Under the pieces are notes generated by a model. The model did not search any database. It saw only the letters and a program-made list of their open reading frames with translations, and was not told where the DNA came from. A program made the position numbers and the translations under genes. Positions 10,049 through 24,372 of a stretch of 64,000 bases of DNA are shown one piece after another. This stretch comes from Hyaloperonospora brassicae (lineage: Eukaryota; Oomycota; Peronosporomycetes; Peronosporales; Peronosporaceae), in NCBI GenBank assembly GCA_947650285.1, contig CANTFL010000251.1, positions 434,001 through 498,000 of the forward strand, in the 5' to 3' direction. The first letter of the stretch is position 1; each line of letters opens with the position of its first letter.

Positions 10049-13000
10049 GAGGTCTCTCGAGAGCTTTTGGGCCTGCGGTGCGACACGCGTACGAGTCGTT
10101 TTTGCATTGGGTTGAAACCAGCGAATGGGTACAGTGGGATCACGAGAGACACTGTGTGAAGTTGTCAGGGAGAAAAAAAGGGCACGTGGTACGCTGATGG
10201 ACAAAGTGGGTCCACGTCGCCTTTGCAATGAATACGCAACGAAAACTGGCGAGGGCGACTCGTTTTGCTGCGAGGGTGCAGACGCACGTCTTGCTTGACA
10301 CTAGAAGGCAGCTATTGTCCGTCTGCTCTGTTCGCAGCGGTGGTAATGAGGCTTTCTTGATGAAAGAAGCTGGCGATCGGACACCACCAAAGCAGTTTCA
10401 TGGCAGCATTCAACGTCGATGCGATGTTGTACATCTACGATCCTTCCCAGACATTTGTAACAATAGCCTCAAGGTACGAGCGGATCAGGTCGGGTGCAAC
10501 ACTAGCTTGGTCACAAGTGGAACGCGTGAGATGCTACGTGTACAAGGGGCTTGCTGGAACGTCTGGAAGATCCGTTGCCGCGTGGGTATAGTGGACGAAC
10601 GAAGAATCCGACTCGACGATCCAGATGCAACTTCTCATCGACTGCCGTTGATCCAAGTTGCTGCAAATCCAGAGATTTCGATGGAGTGCACCGACAGAAG
10701 CGCTGTAAGTTCGAGTCTAAGTGAACATGGCGTCGCTAATTCGAAGATGATGTGTTGTAGAGAGCGAGACCACTCAATAAAACTCGGACAGATAAACCTG
10801 TACACCACATACTGGCGCTTTTTACAAAGAAGCGATGATACGTACGCCCGAGAGTGCATGGACTGACAATGTATAATGCAGTATCGGCGAGTGACTGACT
10901 CTGACAAGGCAGAAGGGGGAGGTACCGTCACACACTCAACGCTATGTGGTATAGTAGTTAGTTGAAGTCGTATTAATACAGTCTCAACGCACCAACACAA
11001 CGATGTCGCCGAGCCAAGTCGGCGCATTTTGTTGTTACGTCGAGAGTGTGCGAAACCACCTACTCACTCTTTGGGGTTCAGTTGTGGCTCTCTCGCCTGA
11101 GCCACACAAGGAATGTATGCAAGCCATGCATCTCAACACGTGGAGTGACGCTACGTATGCTACGTGCAATCATTATGCCACACCCAGGTGGATGACTGCC
11201 GCACATTCACTGTTTTCGCTTGCACTTGGTGCACAAAGGCACTGGCTTCGACATACTGTATGCAGTTATCATAGGCACATCTTTCTAGTCAATGAAATTC
11301 TACGATAGCGTTTATGGCATGATCTTCATCACTTGGCGCGCGGCACGACTGATTCGAAACACTTCTCTTGATCGCATGTTATACCACAATTGTCATCTTT
11401 TGTTTGGAAAGCATCGGCAGACATAGATCACGCATTCGACGAATAACGTCTTACTGCGAGCCCATGGCTTTTGCAAGCAACAGGACTTTGTGGGTCTTTT
11501 TGCTTCTTACGCTACCGGCTTTATCGATACGCTTTTGGACGTCGCTGGATTTACACGCCCGGCGTCGAAGACGCTGTTTATCCGTCAAGTCATTCCGCTG
11601 GTCAACTAGCTCAACACCCAAGAATCGTCTTTACTTGGACCGGTGTTTGCACGAATAAGTGAATGGCAAGGCATGGGTGAAGTTCCAATAAATATGGTCT
11701 TACTGATGTGAAGATCACAAGCTTTCATGCGGCTTCTACTTCAATTCAACGTGCCCCAATATCGAAAACGCCGTATACTAATTTTGGCTTTGTACTGTGG
11801 CCTCTCGAGTCACGAAACTTTTACTTACTGCCAGTTCGGGATCTTTGAAAGGCGGTTTCGCTTGGTCGCACATGCTTTTTCCTTCTTCGTGAAGGCTTTT
11901 GCCTTCTGCCATCAAGTATCTTGGTCCCCGCGCTTTCTCGATTCATTTCGATATTGTTCGCTGCTGCGTCTTTCGCTCTCTTTGGCTCCATCGCAACAAG
12001 CGAGTTTACAACCCAGGGACATCTACGAACGCAGCTTTTGCTCGGCATCATTAGTCGCTTATGTGGATCTGCGCTTACGCAAATGAAGTGCGACCGCAGA
12101 GCGCAAGAAGTGACAAGGTATTTTACGCTTGTTATTGAATTGTATGCCCCAACTACTTTGGCTACAACTACTACTGCTATAAGCATATTCCTATGGCAAA
12201 ACATGAGCGCAACAATGAGAACAACGGCAACAACGATATCGCAGGATTGATCAAGGCTGATTATGGCTACATATCTATGCTTCAAATACATTTTATTGAT
12301 GGTAATGAGTTCAATCCGTGGCCTCTGTGCTCTTGCACGATGGATTTCCACGCTGTGGCTATTTACTTCTTTCCCTACGCTTCCGATTTGTTTTCGCCCA
12401 ACTCGATCCGGCCGCACTCAATACGACCAGTAGCGTTACTGGTCGAATACTGGTTAGAGCGCTTGATTTACAGCCGATCCGCTACGTCCAGGCGGCTCCA
12501 TATTGGACCGGTAGCGACGCTGTGAACTCAACCTTCCAGTATCGAAGTCGTAGCCAGACCAGGTTCAGCCACACCAATAACAATACCAAGGGTCTTCACG
12601 CAACTTTCTTCACCCGTGCCAATCAGGTCGTTGCGCACGTTCGTCGCGGAGCAATTGTAGTTCAAGTACGTTTGTAAAAACACGTCCTGATCAGCTATAG
12701 CCAAGCTATCTGGACGCAACCGACTGCTTGTCTCTCGCCAGGACGGAGAAGCCACACCCGACCGCATTCTGCGACCAAGATCCACCATATAGCAAGCATA
12801 AGGTGTCTACGCGTACACTTGCTTCAGGCCTCTTGAGGTCACTCCACACTAATATGCCGCGTACCCGCGACACGTACCAGTCTCCTTACAAAACTGGACG
12901 ATAAGATTGGAAGCTTTCTTGGGTTTGCAAAAAGCTGTCCACGACGATTCGATCTTCCGTCGCAATCGACACTTCACAAGGTGGTTCAGACACGGTCCAC

Positions 13001-15237
13001 TTCGCAAATTCAAGGTCACCGGACGCATTAGCTACACCTAAATGCAAGCATCTTTACCCGGTCGGCTGTGCGTATGATTCACGCACTCGGTCCGATTAGC
13101 TCCGCCCGATTGGCAAGCCTGATTTCCTTCTGGCATATCGGAGCCGTGTCCAATGTTGTATGAACTCATGTCTCCTGCTTTTCCTGATACCTCTACACTC
13201 TCATCTTCCATACAGGAATGGACCAGGAACTAAACGTACTAGACAAACAATGTTCCCAACAAATGCATTGTGAGGTTCGCGGCAACTGGCAGTCGTCCAT
13301 TCCGTTTCTTGTATACTTCGCTGAGTCCTGCTCGAGCTGGAGCCGATCAGTCGCGGTGTCACGAGCTCTGAGATACCCACGCAACGTCAGAACAAACGTT
13401 GCACGATAGGTGCGCACAAGCCACTTTTCTGGGCTGAACCCCGCAGCTCTCAAAACAATCGGTCGGTAATGGTCTTGCAAAATGCGTTTTTGTGCCACTG
13501 CTTGTCGTCCTCTCGAGCGAGCATCTTGATCAAGATGGTATGCCGAAACAAGTGCTAGACGCGGATGTCACACGAGCGCATCGTCTCGCTCATCTACGAA
13601 CGCACACAATTCCTTATACTCTCCAGTGATAAATCGTGTTCCACATTGATGTAAAGGGCGGCGACAAGGGGCAAGTTGTCGATAATGATGCCGCATCGTC
13701 CAGCTATTGCCAGAAGCGCGACGACACCTCACCGATCCTCTCTATTGACCACGGTGTCTTCTGTTGGACTGTGCTTGCAAACTAAACCAGTCCGGATAAA
13801 TGTGGATCATGCAACACTCCAAGAAAAGCATGCACTATGCCGTCTTGCACGAGAGATGGGCGGCGACGACCATGATGGACCAGATCTGCAAGCGCAAAAC
13901 GCAGCAAACTTCTTAGGTTCGGCAACAACGGCCAGCAAGCAGCGACGACGGCCACTAGTAATGATGGGTGCGGACAATGAGCGCGGGTAAGCGTTCGAGT
14001 ACCCGGAGGCAACATGACTCCAAACAGCCGGACCAGCTCGGTTCGTTCCGCAAAAGCGTAGCGAGCGAGCGCCTGTGCAAAAGCCCACCCCGTAGCCTTC
14101 AGCGCAAGACCGTAACCTCGTCCAAGTGTTTGGTCAAAGACGAAGTGCCCCCTGTACTTGCGAAATAAACGATATTTTCACCAGACGTCACCTCACATAT
14201 CGCTTATAAGCTCTGAACCACTACAAACGGTGGCCAATAATGCCTGTTCTGGACCACTCCATACGGTGGCCAAAGATATCTGCAAAGTACAGTTTGAGTG
14301 CTTGACAACTGGATGACGATCCACCGACGTCGTCTACAGATTGTGGCAGTGGTGTAAAGTTGACCGAAAGTGTGGCTTCCATTCATAAAAAGTAGATGGA
14401 ATGTACATCGGCATCTTCGCCTAGATTGAATCCCCATCGATATGCTTCCTCTCGAACCAGCCTTCTCGAGATCGTTTTCATCATCGACACGGTCCCTTTT
14501 GCACGATGGTCGATTGTGTTACCGCTACCAAGGAAAGTCTTGCCATCTCGAGGTTGCCGAGACTTCTCGCATTAACGCGCTCGTGTCATGTCACGAAACC
14601 TGACCAGCACCTCACGTGACCGACTTTTGTCTACTCTCCGCGTGCTAGCAACGATCATGAACAAGGTCACCTTTACAGGGCAACCACGTTCAATCTGCAT
14701 TGGTGGTACTGGGCTCGCTGTGTGGCGAACTCTTGCAGCTTTCCGATATCATGGATCAGTTGCGCAGATCCCGATCACACGGGATAGGTTCGACTAGAGA
14801 TGAGGCACATCTCTAATGCGTCAATTCCTGATCACGCCGGAGCGCTGCCAGATTTGGTTTACAACGTGCTTTGATCAACTGGTTGCCGTAATTTGCTTCT
14901 GCCTCGTGCTAAGTGCAAAACAGGGTGCTTGGTTCTTCGCAGTGACACTTGATACCGTGTGCTCTTGGATATTTCCTGGTAGCGACAACAACTCCGTTCT
15001 ACAATATCGACCAGCATCAATCTGGCAATAAGATAGACGTCTGCCAGCTCACTTTGCTGCGAATGCGACTAACGTGTCAATTGCACTGCTACCTTTATCA
15101 CCTTCTTCAACAGACTTTTTCTGCACAGCTCTTCTCTCCATCATCTGGAATACCACCATTCAAGGAAATGATGCCAGTCTTTATCTTGTTTTGCATGCGG
15201 TAGTTCCCTGCGACCGTCGGATCACGTCCAATCATGC
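10049..15237. other. 5.2-kb gene-poor region
   Basis: Between the channel gene and the deubiquitinase gene. ORFs are short, overlap on both strands and show no domain I recognise. A stretch at 11464-11655 (+) begins with a hydrophobic signal-like peptide, and 11900-14170 has several adjoining plus-strand frames interrupted by stops that could be a decayed gene. Neither can be named. No retroelement motif was seen. Confidence 0.5.
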
Positions 15238-18200
15238 TTACTGCTGCTGCTGAGTTGTTTTATTGCGAGGCTTGGGCGACGGTGCCAGGTTCACAACATA
15301 GAAGATCTTCTCAGACATGTGATACGACCGTTTGTCGCCGTCGTCATACACCACAAAGTGTTCGTACGTGTCCTCGTCAAATCGCTGCACATTCCCTTCG
15401 TACCACTTGTCCTTAGCCCACTTTACACGAACTCGCTTGCCGACAAGCCGTTGTGGATTGTCGTCACTGTCGTAGAAGGTTTCCACATCAGCTTCTGGGT
15501 TTAAGATGCTGCGGATACGCGGCAGCAATTTCGCAGTGGAGCGATCGATAGCCTTGATGAGCCCCGCACTTGTTACACTAACGTTTACCCACGATGAGGT
15601 GCTATTGGGTTTCACTAAAACACTGTTGCGCTGCTGCAAACAACCGTCAGCTCCGCGATGAGCCACCAGCCATTTCTCCATCCACTCGCAGCGCTGACGG
15701 TTTTCTCGCAGCCACTGAGTTACGCCGCTGTGGCGTTTCGCGAGTCTCGTAAGCATGTCAAGTGACGTTTCTGTGGCCTTGAAGTACCGCTGCTGCGACA
15801 CCATTACGGCAACCAGCTCGGTAAGGCTGTCTGTCAGACGCTTTACTGCGAGCGAATCCCGGATCTTTAGAAGCGAGTTCAGCGTGCGAAAGTATGGCTT
15901 GACGTCGTGGTGGTCCTCTACTTCAATGCCATGCATTATCGTTTTCACGAACTCGGCTGTGATACGTCGACTTTCCCAGCACAAATGAGTCACAATCTGC
16001 TCTAGCGGCTTTGTCTCCTTCGTGTAGTGATTCGCGCGTTGCGTAAGCAGAGTGATAAAGCGTTCGTTGAGAAGGACGCTATGGTCTGCCGGTGTGAGAC
16101 CCACATGATCATGGGCCATGCTGGACGGAAGGGATAGCGGATGCTCGACGTCCGCTTCGACATCCATTGCAGGAGGTAAGCTGCAGCGCACAAGTACGGA
16201 CAGCAGCTTCAAAATCGTGACACTGAGGTCGATGCGCTTCAAAATCTGGCTTGCCTTGTGCTTCTTCAGTTGTCGTTGGAGCAATGGTTGCGTACTTCCC
16301 ATGCCCGTAAGTAGTGCCACAATTGCACCAACAACGCTATTTACAACGAGGAAAGACCCTTCGTTGCGTCCCGTTTGGACAAAGTCGTACATTACGAGAA
16401 AATACTGGCGATGATTGTGGTTCGAAACCAAGAGCAGCGCTGGCATTAACTGGATCAGGGAGAACATGAACTCGAACGACGCAGGAAGCTGTTTCTTCCC
16501 GTTCTTCACCTTTACACAAGGCGCCCGAAGCTCTTTGTCAGTCTCTTCTTCAAACTCCATGTTTGACGTGGTGGCAATGGCTTCCGATACCACGTTGGCC
16601 ATCAATTCACGAACCTCACAATGTTCGTTGAAAACAAGCAGCTCCAGGAGTAGCGACTCGTTCGTCTCCATGGTCGATAGGAACCAGCGACAGCCAGCAA
16701 CATCGGTATGATAGAGCGCTTGCAGAATAGGACGCCATTCGAGGACCTTGGTCACGTCACCACCTTGCCATAAAGTGCCAAACACGAATTTTGTTGCCAC
16801 TTGCAGGGCCTCAAACTGCACTTCTGCTGGCTCGAAGCACGGTACGACCGCTGCTGTTGTCGAGTCATCCAGCCCAACGAGACACGATCGCAAGAGATTG
16901 TACGTAAAATTTAGGCATCGCGTGTCGTATAGATACCTTTTACGCCAAAACAGGCGGTTTTCCATCGCAATTAGTTTTCGAATAGGCTCGGGCGCAATCA
17001 CGCAAGCCACACTGCGCAAATGTGCTAGCTTATTAGATGTTCTCCTCGTCAGCCGAGCACAAAACGCTGCCACAAATACAGCGCTAGAAAAGCTGATGCA
17101 GGCAGCGCTGTCTTTGTTGATGGCACGCAGCTCAGGAGGCACTCGGGCGTAGAACAACATGAAACTGCTCCGGTTTTTCATTTTCGCTGGCACAGCTTCT
17201 TCCGGCAACGTCGACTTACTATTCGTTTCATGACAATTGCGCGTTAGTTCTTCACCACCGAAACACTCATCTGGGATTTGCGATGGATCGAACGGGGTCA
17301 CAACTGTATCGTTAAACTCGTACCACTGGCTCTTGTCACGTGGCGCCTGCTGGTCTTGCAAAAACGAATAATAGTGACCCGAAAGGGCCGTTCCGAGGTG
17401 CACGACAGTCCCGACAAGCTCATATTGAGAGTACTCTGGAGCCGTCGTTCTTCTGTTGCTCAGGTTGTCCGAGCATGTACTCAGTCGCATATTTTGGACG
17501 GTGGTGCCATCGCCTGCAGACGAAGCCAGTTCTTTTCTCTTCTCTTGCTGGCCTTCCTTTGTGTACGGGTACATATCCAGTTCAGTGGGAAATTCAAAGC
17601 GATCGTGAAGCTTAATCTGCTGCATTTTTTCAAAGTCGAACTCAAAGCGTTTCAGATGAATGATCAAGTACGAAGGCAGTTTCGAGATAGAGATTCGCTT
17701 GTGCGTGTCCAGTGTCACGTTAGCGCCATGTCCGCCATAATTTTCTGTTTCGCCATCAATTTTCGAGTCACTGCCTGTTTCCCACGTATAACTCACCTTT
17801 TCGCCTTCAACCCACCCATCTAGCGACTCCTTCAAGTTTTTCCGGTCGCGAACTGGTACAGAAATAAAGTGGAAAGGCTCACAGCGTTCGCTGTAGCGGT
17901 CACCTTCAGCAACAAGCTCGTTGCTAAACTCGCCTCCAAAGAACGTGTCCAAAATGTTCTCATCGCCGATGTAGTGGCCATCACTTTCGGCACTGATGCC
18001 ATTCATCTCGGACTCGATCTGCTGGAAAAAAGACGTGAGAAACTCACTAGCGTCCTGCTGAACATTTACGTCCACGCTTTCACCATCCCACGTCTTCATT
18101 GCGCGGACGAATGGCAGCGGGTTGTAGTAGGGCTTGGCACTGCCCTCCAGATGGGCGAATAACGATTGCAGCTCATACGTCAAGCTTGCGGTGCTGGATT

Positions 18201-21200
18201 TGGTACTACTTGATCGGAGCCGCAAGATGTGGTGGCGAAAGCGCGGCATCATGAAAAAGCTCTGTATCGTCGAATTGAGATAGCAAGTGCATCCAAGGTT
18301 CTTCAGACCCACGAACTTTTTCCGCTCAAGTGACCGATCTTTGGACACCTTTGAGCTCTTCTTTTTTGACATTGACACTGCCGATGTTTTGATGCTGGCA
18401 CCTGGAGGGCGTTCCAGTGTGTGCTGATTTGCTATTTGCGTCAACAAATAGCGCAAGCCATCGGTGTTGTCAACTGAGAGCTCCCGAAGTAGCTCGAACG
18501 CAATCTCGCGGCATGTGTCGCTACGACACTTGGGTTGCTGAAGGTAATACTGTGATAAAGATAACGCCTGAATGTCAGCATCCCCATCGTCCATTCTGAC
18601 GCTCTCAGTCTCACCGTCCGTCTGCTTGTCGGATGAAGAAAACAAACACTCGTGAAACAGCTCGTTTATAATGCCTTCTTCTACGTGGAGGGTTTGCACA
18701 ATAACCTCACGCAAGCTGCGACCGTCACATGGCGCATCATGAACACCATCCGCCAGCACTGCCGGGATACGTTTCATGATGGCAAGCAACGTAGACAATA
18801 GTCCTTCGAGAAGTGCGTCGGGAGAGGAAGAAAAGGCGGGACTGCTCGGTGCAGGTCCAGCTGATATCCTGCATCCACTCTCTTCCATACTGCTCCTTCG
18901 AGCCGAGAGAAACACAGGACCTGCCGACTCATCCGGCACGTCGTCGCTGACTCGAAACGCCTTTATTCGACGGCACAAAATTCGGCAAGACTCGAGTATC
19001 GCAAACTCGGTCAAATCCTTTGCGTTTGTTACGAGTAGCGTGAACACATTGTAGTACTCTCTGTCATTCACTGCCCCGGCATATCCACCTAGTAGACGCA
19101 AGAAGTAGTTGCAACACGCCACTCGGTCTTCTTCATTCTTGTTTTTAGTGGTCGAAAGGGCAGCAATCGCGTTCGCAGCTTCTAGCCGAACAGGCTCAAA
19201 GCGGCTCTCTGCCAAACAGCGAAGTATGATGTCACCGTGCCCTGGACAGCTCAGCAGCAGTGACAATGCACCTTGCGTAGTTACCAGCGCACATGTCGCA
19301 ATACAGGAAAGTAAACGGGTCATCAAATGGGCATCACTCGGGATATTGCTGATGTTGTCCCGGTCTTCAACCTGCGGGCGATCATACACAGTTAGTGCGA
19401 GAGGCTCTGTCTTGTTAAGCCGATCTCTTCCTGCATTTACAAGCTGTAGTTGTGATGACATGCTTGTCTGAGAAAGCAAGGTGACTAGATCAGCTTCTTC
19501 GGGCTCTTCATGAATGCTTTGAAGACTCTTCAGCATTTCCAAAAGATGACAATTCAACTGTTGCAAATTCTTCTCTACAGTCATACCACCATCTCTCGCC
19601 AACTCAGATTCGACCAGCACAAAATGATGCAGCAGCTTCAATAGTTTCGATAAGCACATGACCGACAGTGTTCCTTGTGCGAGCAGCTGGCATGAGCTCG
19701 ACGACAAAACAAACTTCTCGAGCTGTGTCCGACCGCCGAGCTCGAGAAAAGATGCACTCCACGTATTGACTGCACCAATCCCCCCGTCAGTCCTATCCCC
19801 ACCACCATTATCTGTGTGCATCCAGTTGTCCCCCTCGGCGTTTCCGTCCTCATCGTCATGGCGTCCATCGCCACACAGCGCAAATTTTTCCACTGATTCA
19901 AGTTGGTACAATAATTTTGCAGCGCATGTCAAATCCAGCACCGTATCCCAATCGAACGAGCTCAATGTCCCGCGGATGGAGCCATCAATCGCTAGCACGC
20001 CGTTCAGCAAACGCATTTGCTTTTCTATATCCTCATTTGGCGTAAGCAGTTTGAGCACCTTCCAGGCTTCCTCAGCAATTCCATTGTTGTAAGACAACAG
20101 ATTGAACATGAGTGCTAGCCAAGTGTCATTGCCTGATATCTCCGTTTTGATCGCATGCCAATCGCTCTCTGGACCGCTGATATTTCCAGCAGCAGCAACC
20201 CCGGCTGTTCCATGAAAGTCCAGAGCGCTACGATTGCTGTGGCCGCTCGTGTCACTTTCCACTTTCGACAGCAAAATTGCCTCAACATAGCTCGTATGCT
20301 TGGACGTCCTATTCGGCGCAGCTGGTGCAGTTTGCGTTAGTGACCGCCGTGGAGATATTCGTGAAGACACAGAGGATGGACTAAATACACGCGCCTTCTC
20401 AAGCGTAAACTTTCCATGCCCTTGCGCTGTTAGTTTGGTCTTTGCAGAATTGACGACGCGGACTCGGTCGGCTGGATGGCCTGTGTCCTTGGCGATCCGA
20501 TCACGTAGCTCTGACACGAGGGACGTCCGCCTCACGTAGTACTGAAAAGGTGCCGCGACTCGACCACCTTGCGTCCGGACGTAGACTGTTAGTCCTTCTG
20601 GTCCAGAAAGCCCTCCGCTATCGTGAGACTGTACAACCGATTGATACAGAAACGTGCTTAGCAGCACTAGTAGACGAAAAATCTCACGTGTCTTTGACGC
20701 GTCGATGACTATGCTCTTCACCGTCTCTTTTAGTCTGCTGAGACACCTTGCCACGAAATCGGCCCAGACCTCGCGCCGGACAAGTTTTGAGCCGACGTGA
20801 AGCTGCAAATAGATCAAATAATTGGTTGCCTGCTGACTCACACCGTCGTCGTCCGCGAACAACGCCACGTCATACAATATCTCTAGACCTTGTAAGTCCA
20901 GCGCTTCGACGACGAACAGACCAGTCTCGACCTTATCGTTTGGCGTGCTTCGCGACGGAGCGCTTCGAGCTACACCGGTGGAGACGATTCGCCTCGCGCG
21001 CGTGTTGACAAACCGAAACAGCCGCTCCAACACCCAAAACGACTCCTTGTTCATAGTCCGCAAGTCCAACCGGATCTGAGTATTACTTGAGGCTGTGCTA
21101 GTGCACTGTGGCTCAATCAACGACTGGAACATCTCACATACCACGGTCTCGGAAAACCCCGTGTGTCCTGAGTATGCTCGATGAACGAAGTTGTTGGGAT

Positions 21201-24200
21201 CGGGGATGACCGTGGTCAACCATGCAAAAAACACTTTGCGCTCCTCGGCTGTGCTGTTGGGACCATTTAAGCACATCCATAGCTGGCACACTGCATCATA
21301 CGGCAGCTCAAGATCGGACCTGGTCACGATGTACCCTAGAAATGCTAAGCGCTTCTTTATAGCTGCGATGTGAGTTCTAGCGTGATCTTGATCGTTCATA
21401 TGCGGCGCAGCAACGCAATCTTTGATCGCCTCGACGACAACGGACACGATATTGTGCATACTATTCAGTTCTTTGAGGAGTCCGCTGGGTGTCGGAGGAG
21501 GAGTGTTCGCTCTTGTCAACGCCAATGTCGAAGCCGCTAACGAGGATGTGCTTCCGCCACACCCGTCCACAATTCGGTAGATTAAACTCATGGATGTTTC
21601 CACCAGTGTGCCAGATATGATGTTCTCGGCGCACTTCCGGATGTAGTCGCCCAGCAGCTGTTGCTGCTCTTTTCCCGACGCAACTGACGATACTCCGGCA
21701 GAAAACCACAGCTTTTGCACGTGGTTCAATGCGTCAGCCAAAGCTGTCTCCACATCGCTTCGTATCGAACCCCGCAGCCCGAAAGTCGTACTCACCCCCT
21801 TTTCGGTCGGCATCTCTGTCTGAAAAAGCGCATTCCAGTACAGCATGCAACATAAACTCACGACCTTGTTCAAAACCTCAACATCTTTTTGAGCGCAAGC
21901 ACTGAGCTTCTTTGGTCCAGACGCAACACCAACGAGGGACGTCAGTGTCATCTTAGGACCACCCGTCTCCGTGTCGACTATAAGCTTAGAGACAATCATG
22001 ATAACACGCTTGATGAAGTTCACCATAAGCTCGTCATAGTCACTTGGAGGTACTTGTGTCAGAAGCATCATGACAACATCAATCAAATCAGCTGACAAAC
22101 CACTACAAAGCGATATCAAGGTATCGAAAACTGTCTTTCTGCCTGAATGCAGTTGACCTAGCGCGGTTTTCCACATCAACACAATGTGCTGCTCCGTTAA
22201 AAGACCATGACCCGCGACGAAGCCAAATATCGTTTCGGAACGCTTCAGAAGTTCCAAATGAGCTCCCTCTTGAAGCGAGTACTTGGTACAGCTTTCACGA
22301 TCGCCCAGAATCACCTCTAGAATGTCAGATGCCACTAACCACTCTGCAATGTATGTTGTGCGCAGCCATTTCGTCACGGGCTGTTCGCTGAAAGTTGAAG
22401 CCTGTAAGGACGGCGTAGCACTCAAAGTAGTCGTGCTCTCAGACGCCGCTGTGCTTATCGATGAAGAGGTGCGCCACGATGTCGAACCTGCCTTTTTTTG
22501 TTGCGTATCCTTTCGTTGAGCCATTGCGATCAAATTGTTGATGCGCGATATACCTAGGAGACGCTGCGACAAGTACGGGCAACAAATGAGCTTTTTCGAT
22601 AGATCCAGGTGAAAGGTCTCAATTGCTTCAGTAAACTCCGCGTCGCACGACAAAGCGGAAGCATTAGCAACGACAGGTTTGTCTATCATAGTCTCAGAGC
22701 TGGAGTCACCGAGCAAAAGTCCATCACGGCAAAGTAAATCGAGCACACCCACGATCAGATCAATAAGTCCACTGTCATCTTTGAGCTCCTCTCCACTCAT
22801 ACGGCGCAGCCGCGAGAACGTCGCATTCAGAAAGTCCCGGAAAAAATCTTCGGTCTGAACTTCGGTTGTCGAGCGACGACGAGCTGATGAGCGACTTTTT
22901 TGCTGCGTAAGACAAGGTTTTGCCCACCTCAGAATCGTGCAATAGAGTAACACTTCGGGCAAAGCAACTTCTGCGCCCTCCAGGCGCTCGAGAATCAACC
23001 GAAAGCCGCCCGCTTGCACAAACAAGTCGACGTTGTCAACGAAGTAAAGAGATCGACACGGATGGCGAGCTGGGAGTGATGCCAATGCAACTGGACTCAC
23101 CAAGTACGAGGTATACACCAGACGTTGGCATTTTGCCGCAGTGTAAGTTCCAGGATACTTGATGTAGAAAAACACACACGAACTGTGTCCGTTGAGGATC
23201 ATTCGCAAGATCGACAACATGTGCACGATAACACTGCCCGCGTCGTTGCCAAGCATACACGCCACGACATTCTTGAGCACATGCTGGTAGAATGCGTTCA
23301 TTTCGTCGGCAAGATCGCTCGACAAAAACGTGCTCAGCAGTGACTTCTCAATGAACGGGATCAACAATCGCGGTAGATACGACTTTTGCTCGATGCGGTC
23401 ATAAAAGCACTTGTCAAACTGTTCCCGCGCGTGGTGCAAGTCCTTCATATTAACATTCCATAAGACCCCCTGCTTGCGCGGAAGCGGGTACGCCGGGGAC
23501 ATGTACACGTGTGTATGCTTGCCGAGCTGGTCGACGCGGTTCCCACAGGTCAAGCACGACAACACCTCGTCGCGTCCTTTCCGCCACGCCGGGATGTGCA
23601 CACGAATGTCCGACGCGGTTTGGTGCATGATCTGCGCCACGCTCCACTTGTTCGACGACAGGTCTTTGACATCGATCCAACTGCCGACTTTCTGGTTCAC
23701 TATCGACCACTTGGAGTCGGAAAAGTCGTCACGAGCCAATCGACGGAAACACACGTACGTCCGCAGCTCGTCTGCAACACAACATACCAACACGACGTAC
23801 CCGAAACTGTTAGCGCCGCTTCGACTGCACGTCCTGTCACTGGTGCACCAGCCCCCCCACACGCACACACAAACGGGTCAACTACAACACGCACTCTGTC
23901 CGTCGTCGACGCTCACGAGCGGCTCCTCGATCGCCTCAAAGCCCTCTGGCACGTCCCTGAGGTGCCGCACGACGCGAATCTCCTTGAGCGGCAGGAGCTG
24001 CTGCGCTTGCGGCTGCTCGGGGGCCGACGGCGCCGTCGGAGCCTTTACTTTGGTCACGCGGTACCATAGAAAGCGTCCGTTCTGCCGGTCGATCGACTTG
24101 TCGAGTTTCGTCCACTCGCTGCCCTCTGGTTCGCTGCCAATGCGCAGCTGCGTGATGGCCAGGAAGGATTCAGAATCAGACGACGACGACTCAGACGACT

Positions 24201-24372
24201 CAGACGACGCGGGAGGCAGCGGACTCAGCGACGATAGCTTGTACCAGAGATACGTGTGGGGCGCGACCTCGGCAGCGGCGCCCTCGGCGGTCGTGACGCG
24301 GTGGAAACCTCCTCCGGCCGCCAGCGCGTTGCCATACGTCACTTCGAACGCGCTGATGAACGCGCAGTGCAT
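15238..24372 (-). CDS. Giant ubiquitin-specific protease with N-terminal MABP-like domain
   Basis: Exon 1 24372-23895 and exon 2 23771-15238 (intron 123 bp, AGA|GTGCGT to TTGCAG|AC) give about 3003 aa. The N-terminus has three repeats ending YLWYKL, FLWYRV and YVCFRR, the pattern of the MABP beta-prism; the third repeat is split by the intron, which supports the joining. A Tudor-like stretch (SWIDVKDLSSNKW, about 187-225), long helical regions, a ubiquitin-like segment (about 1217-1285), the C19 catalytic domain (NLGCTCYLNSTIQ, nucleophile Cys near 1989; LSGHYYSFLQD, His near 2292; WYEFNDTVV) and a C-terminal Tudor-like segment (VGKRVRVKWAKDKWYEG) follow. Size and order resemble USP9X/USP24/USP34, which remove ubiquitin from many substrates. 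An in-frame ATG at 24522 is an alternative start; 24372 sits directly before the first repeat. Confidence 0.9.

Noticed and set aside
11464..11655. Possible small secreted (effector-like) protein starting MAFASNRTLWVFLLLTLPAL
   Set aside because: Signal-like start, but no RxLR, EER or LFLAK motif; the short frame ends after 64 codons with basic low-complexity sequence.
11821..12417. 198-aa open frame on the minus strand
   Set aside because: No recognised domain; overlaps several plus-strand frames of similar length in a decayed-looking region.
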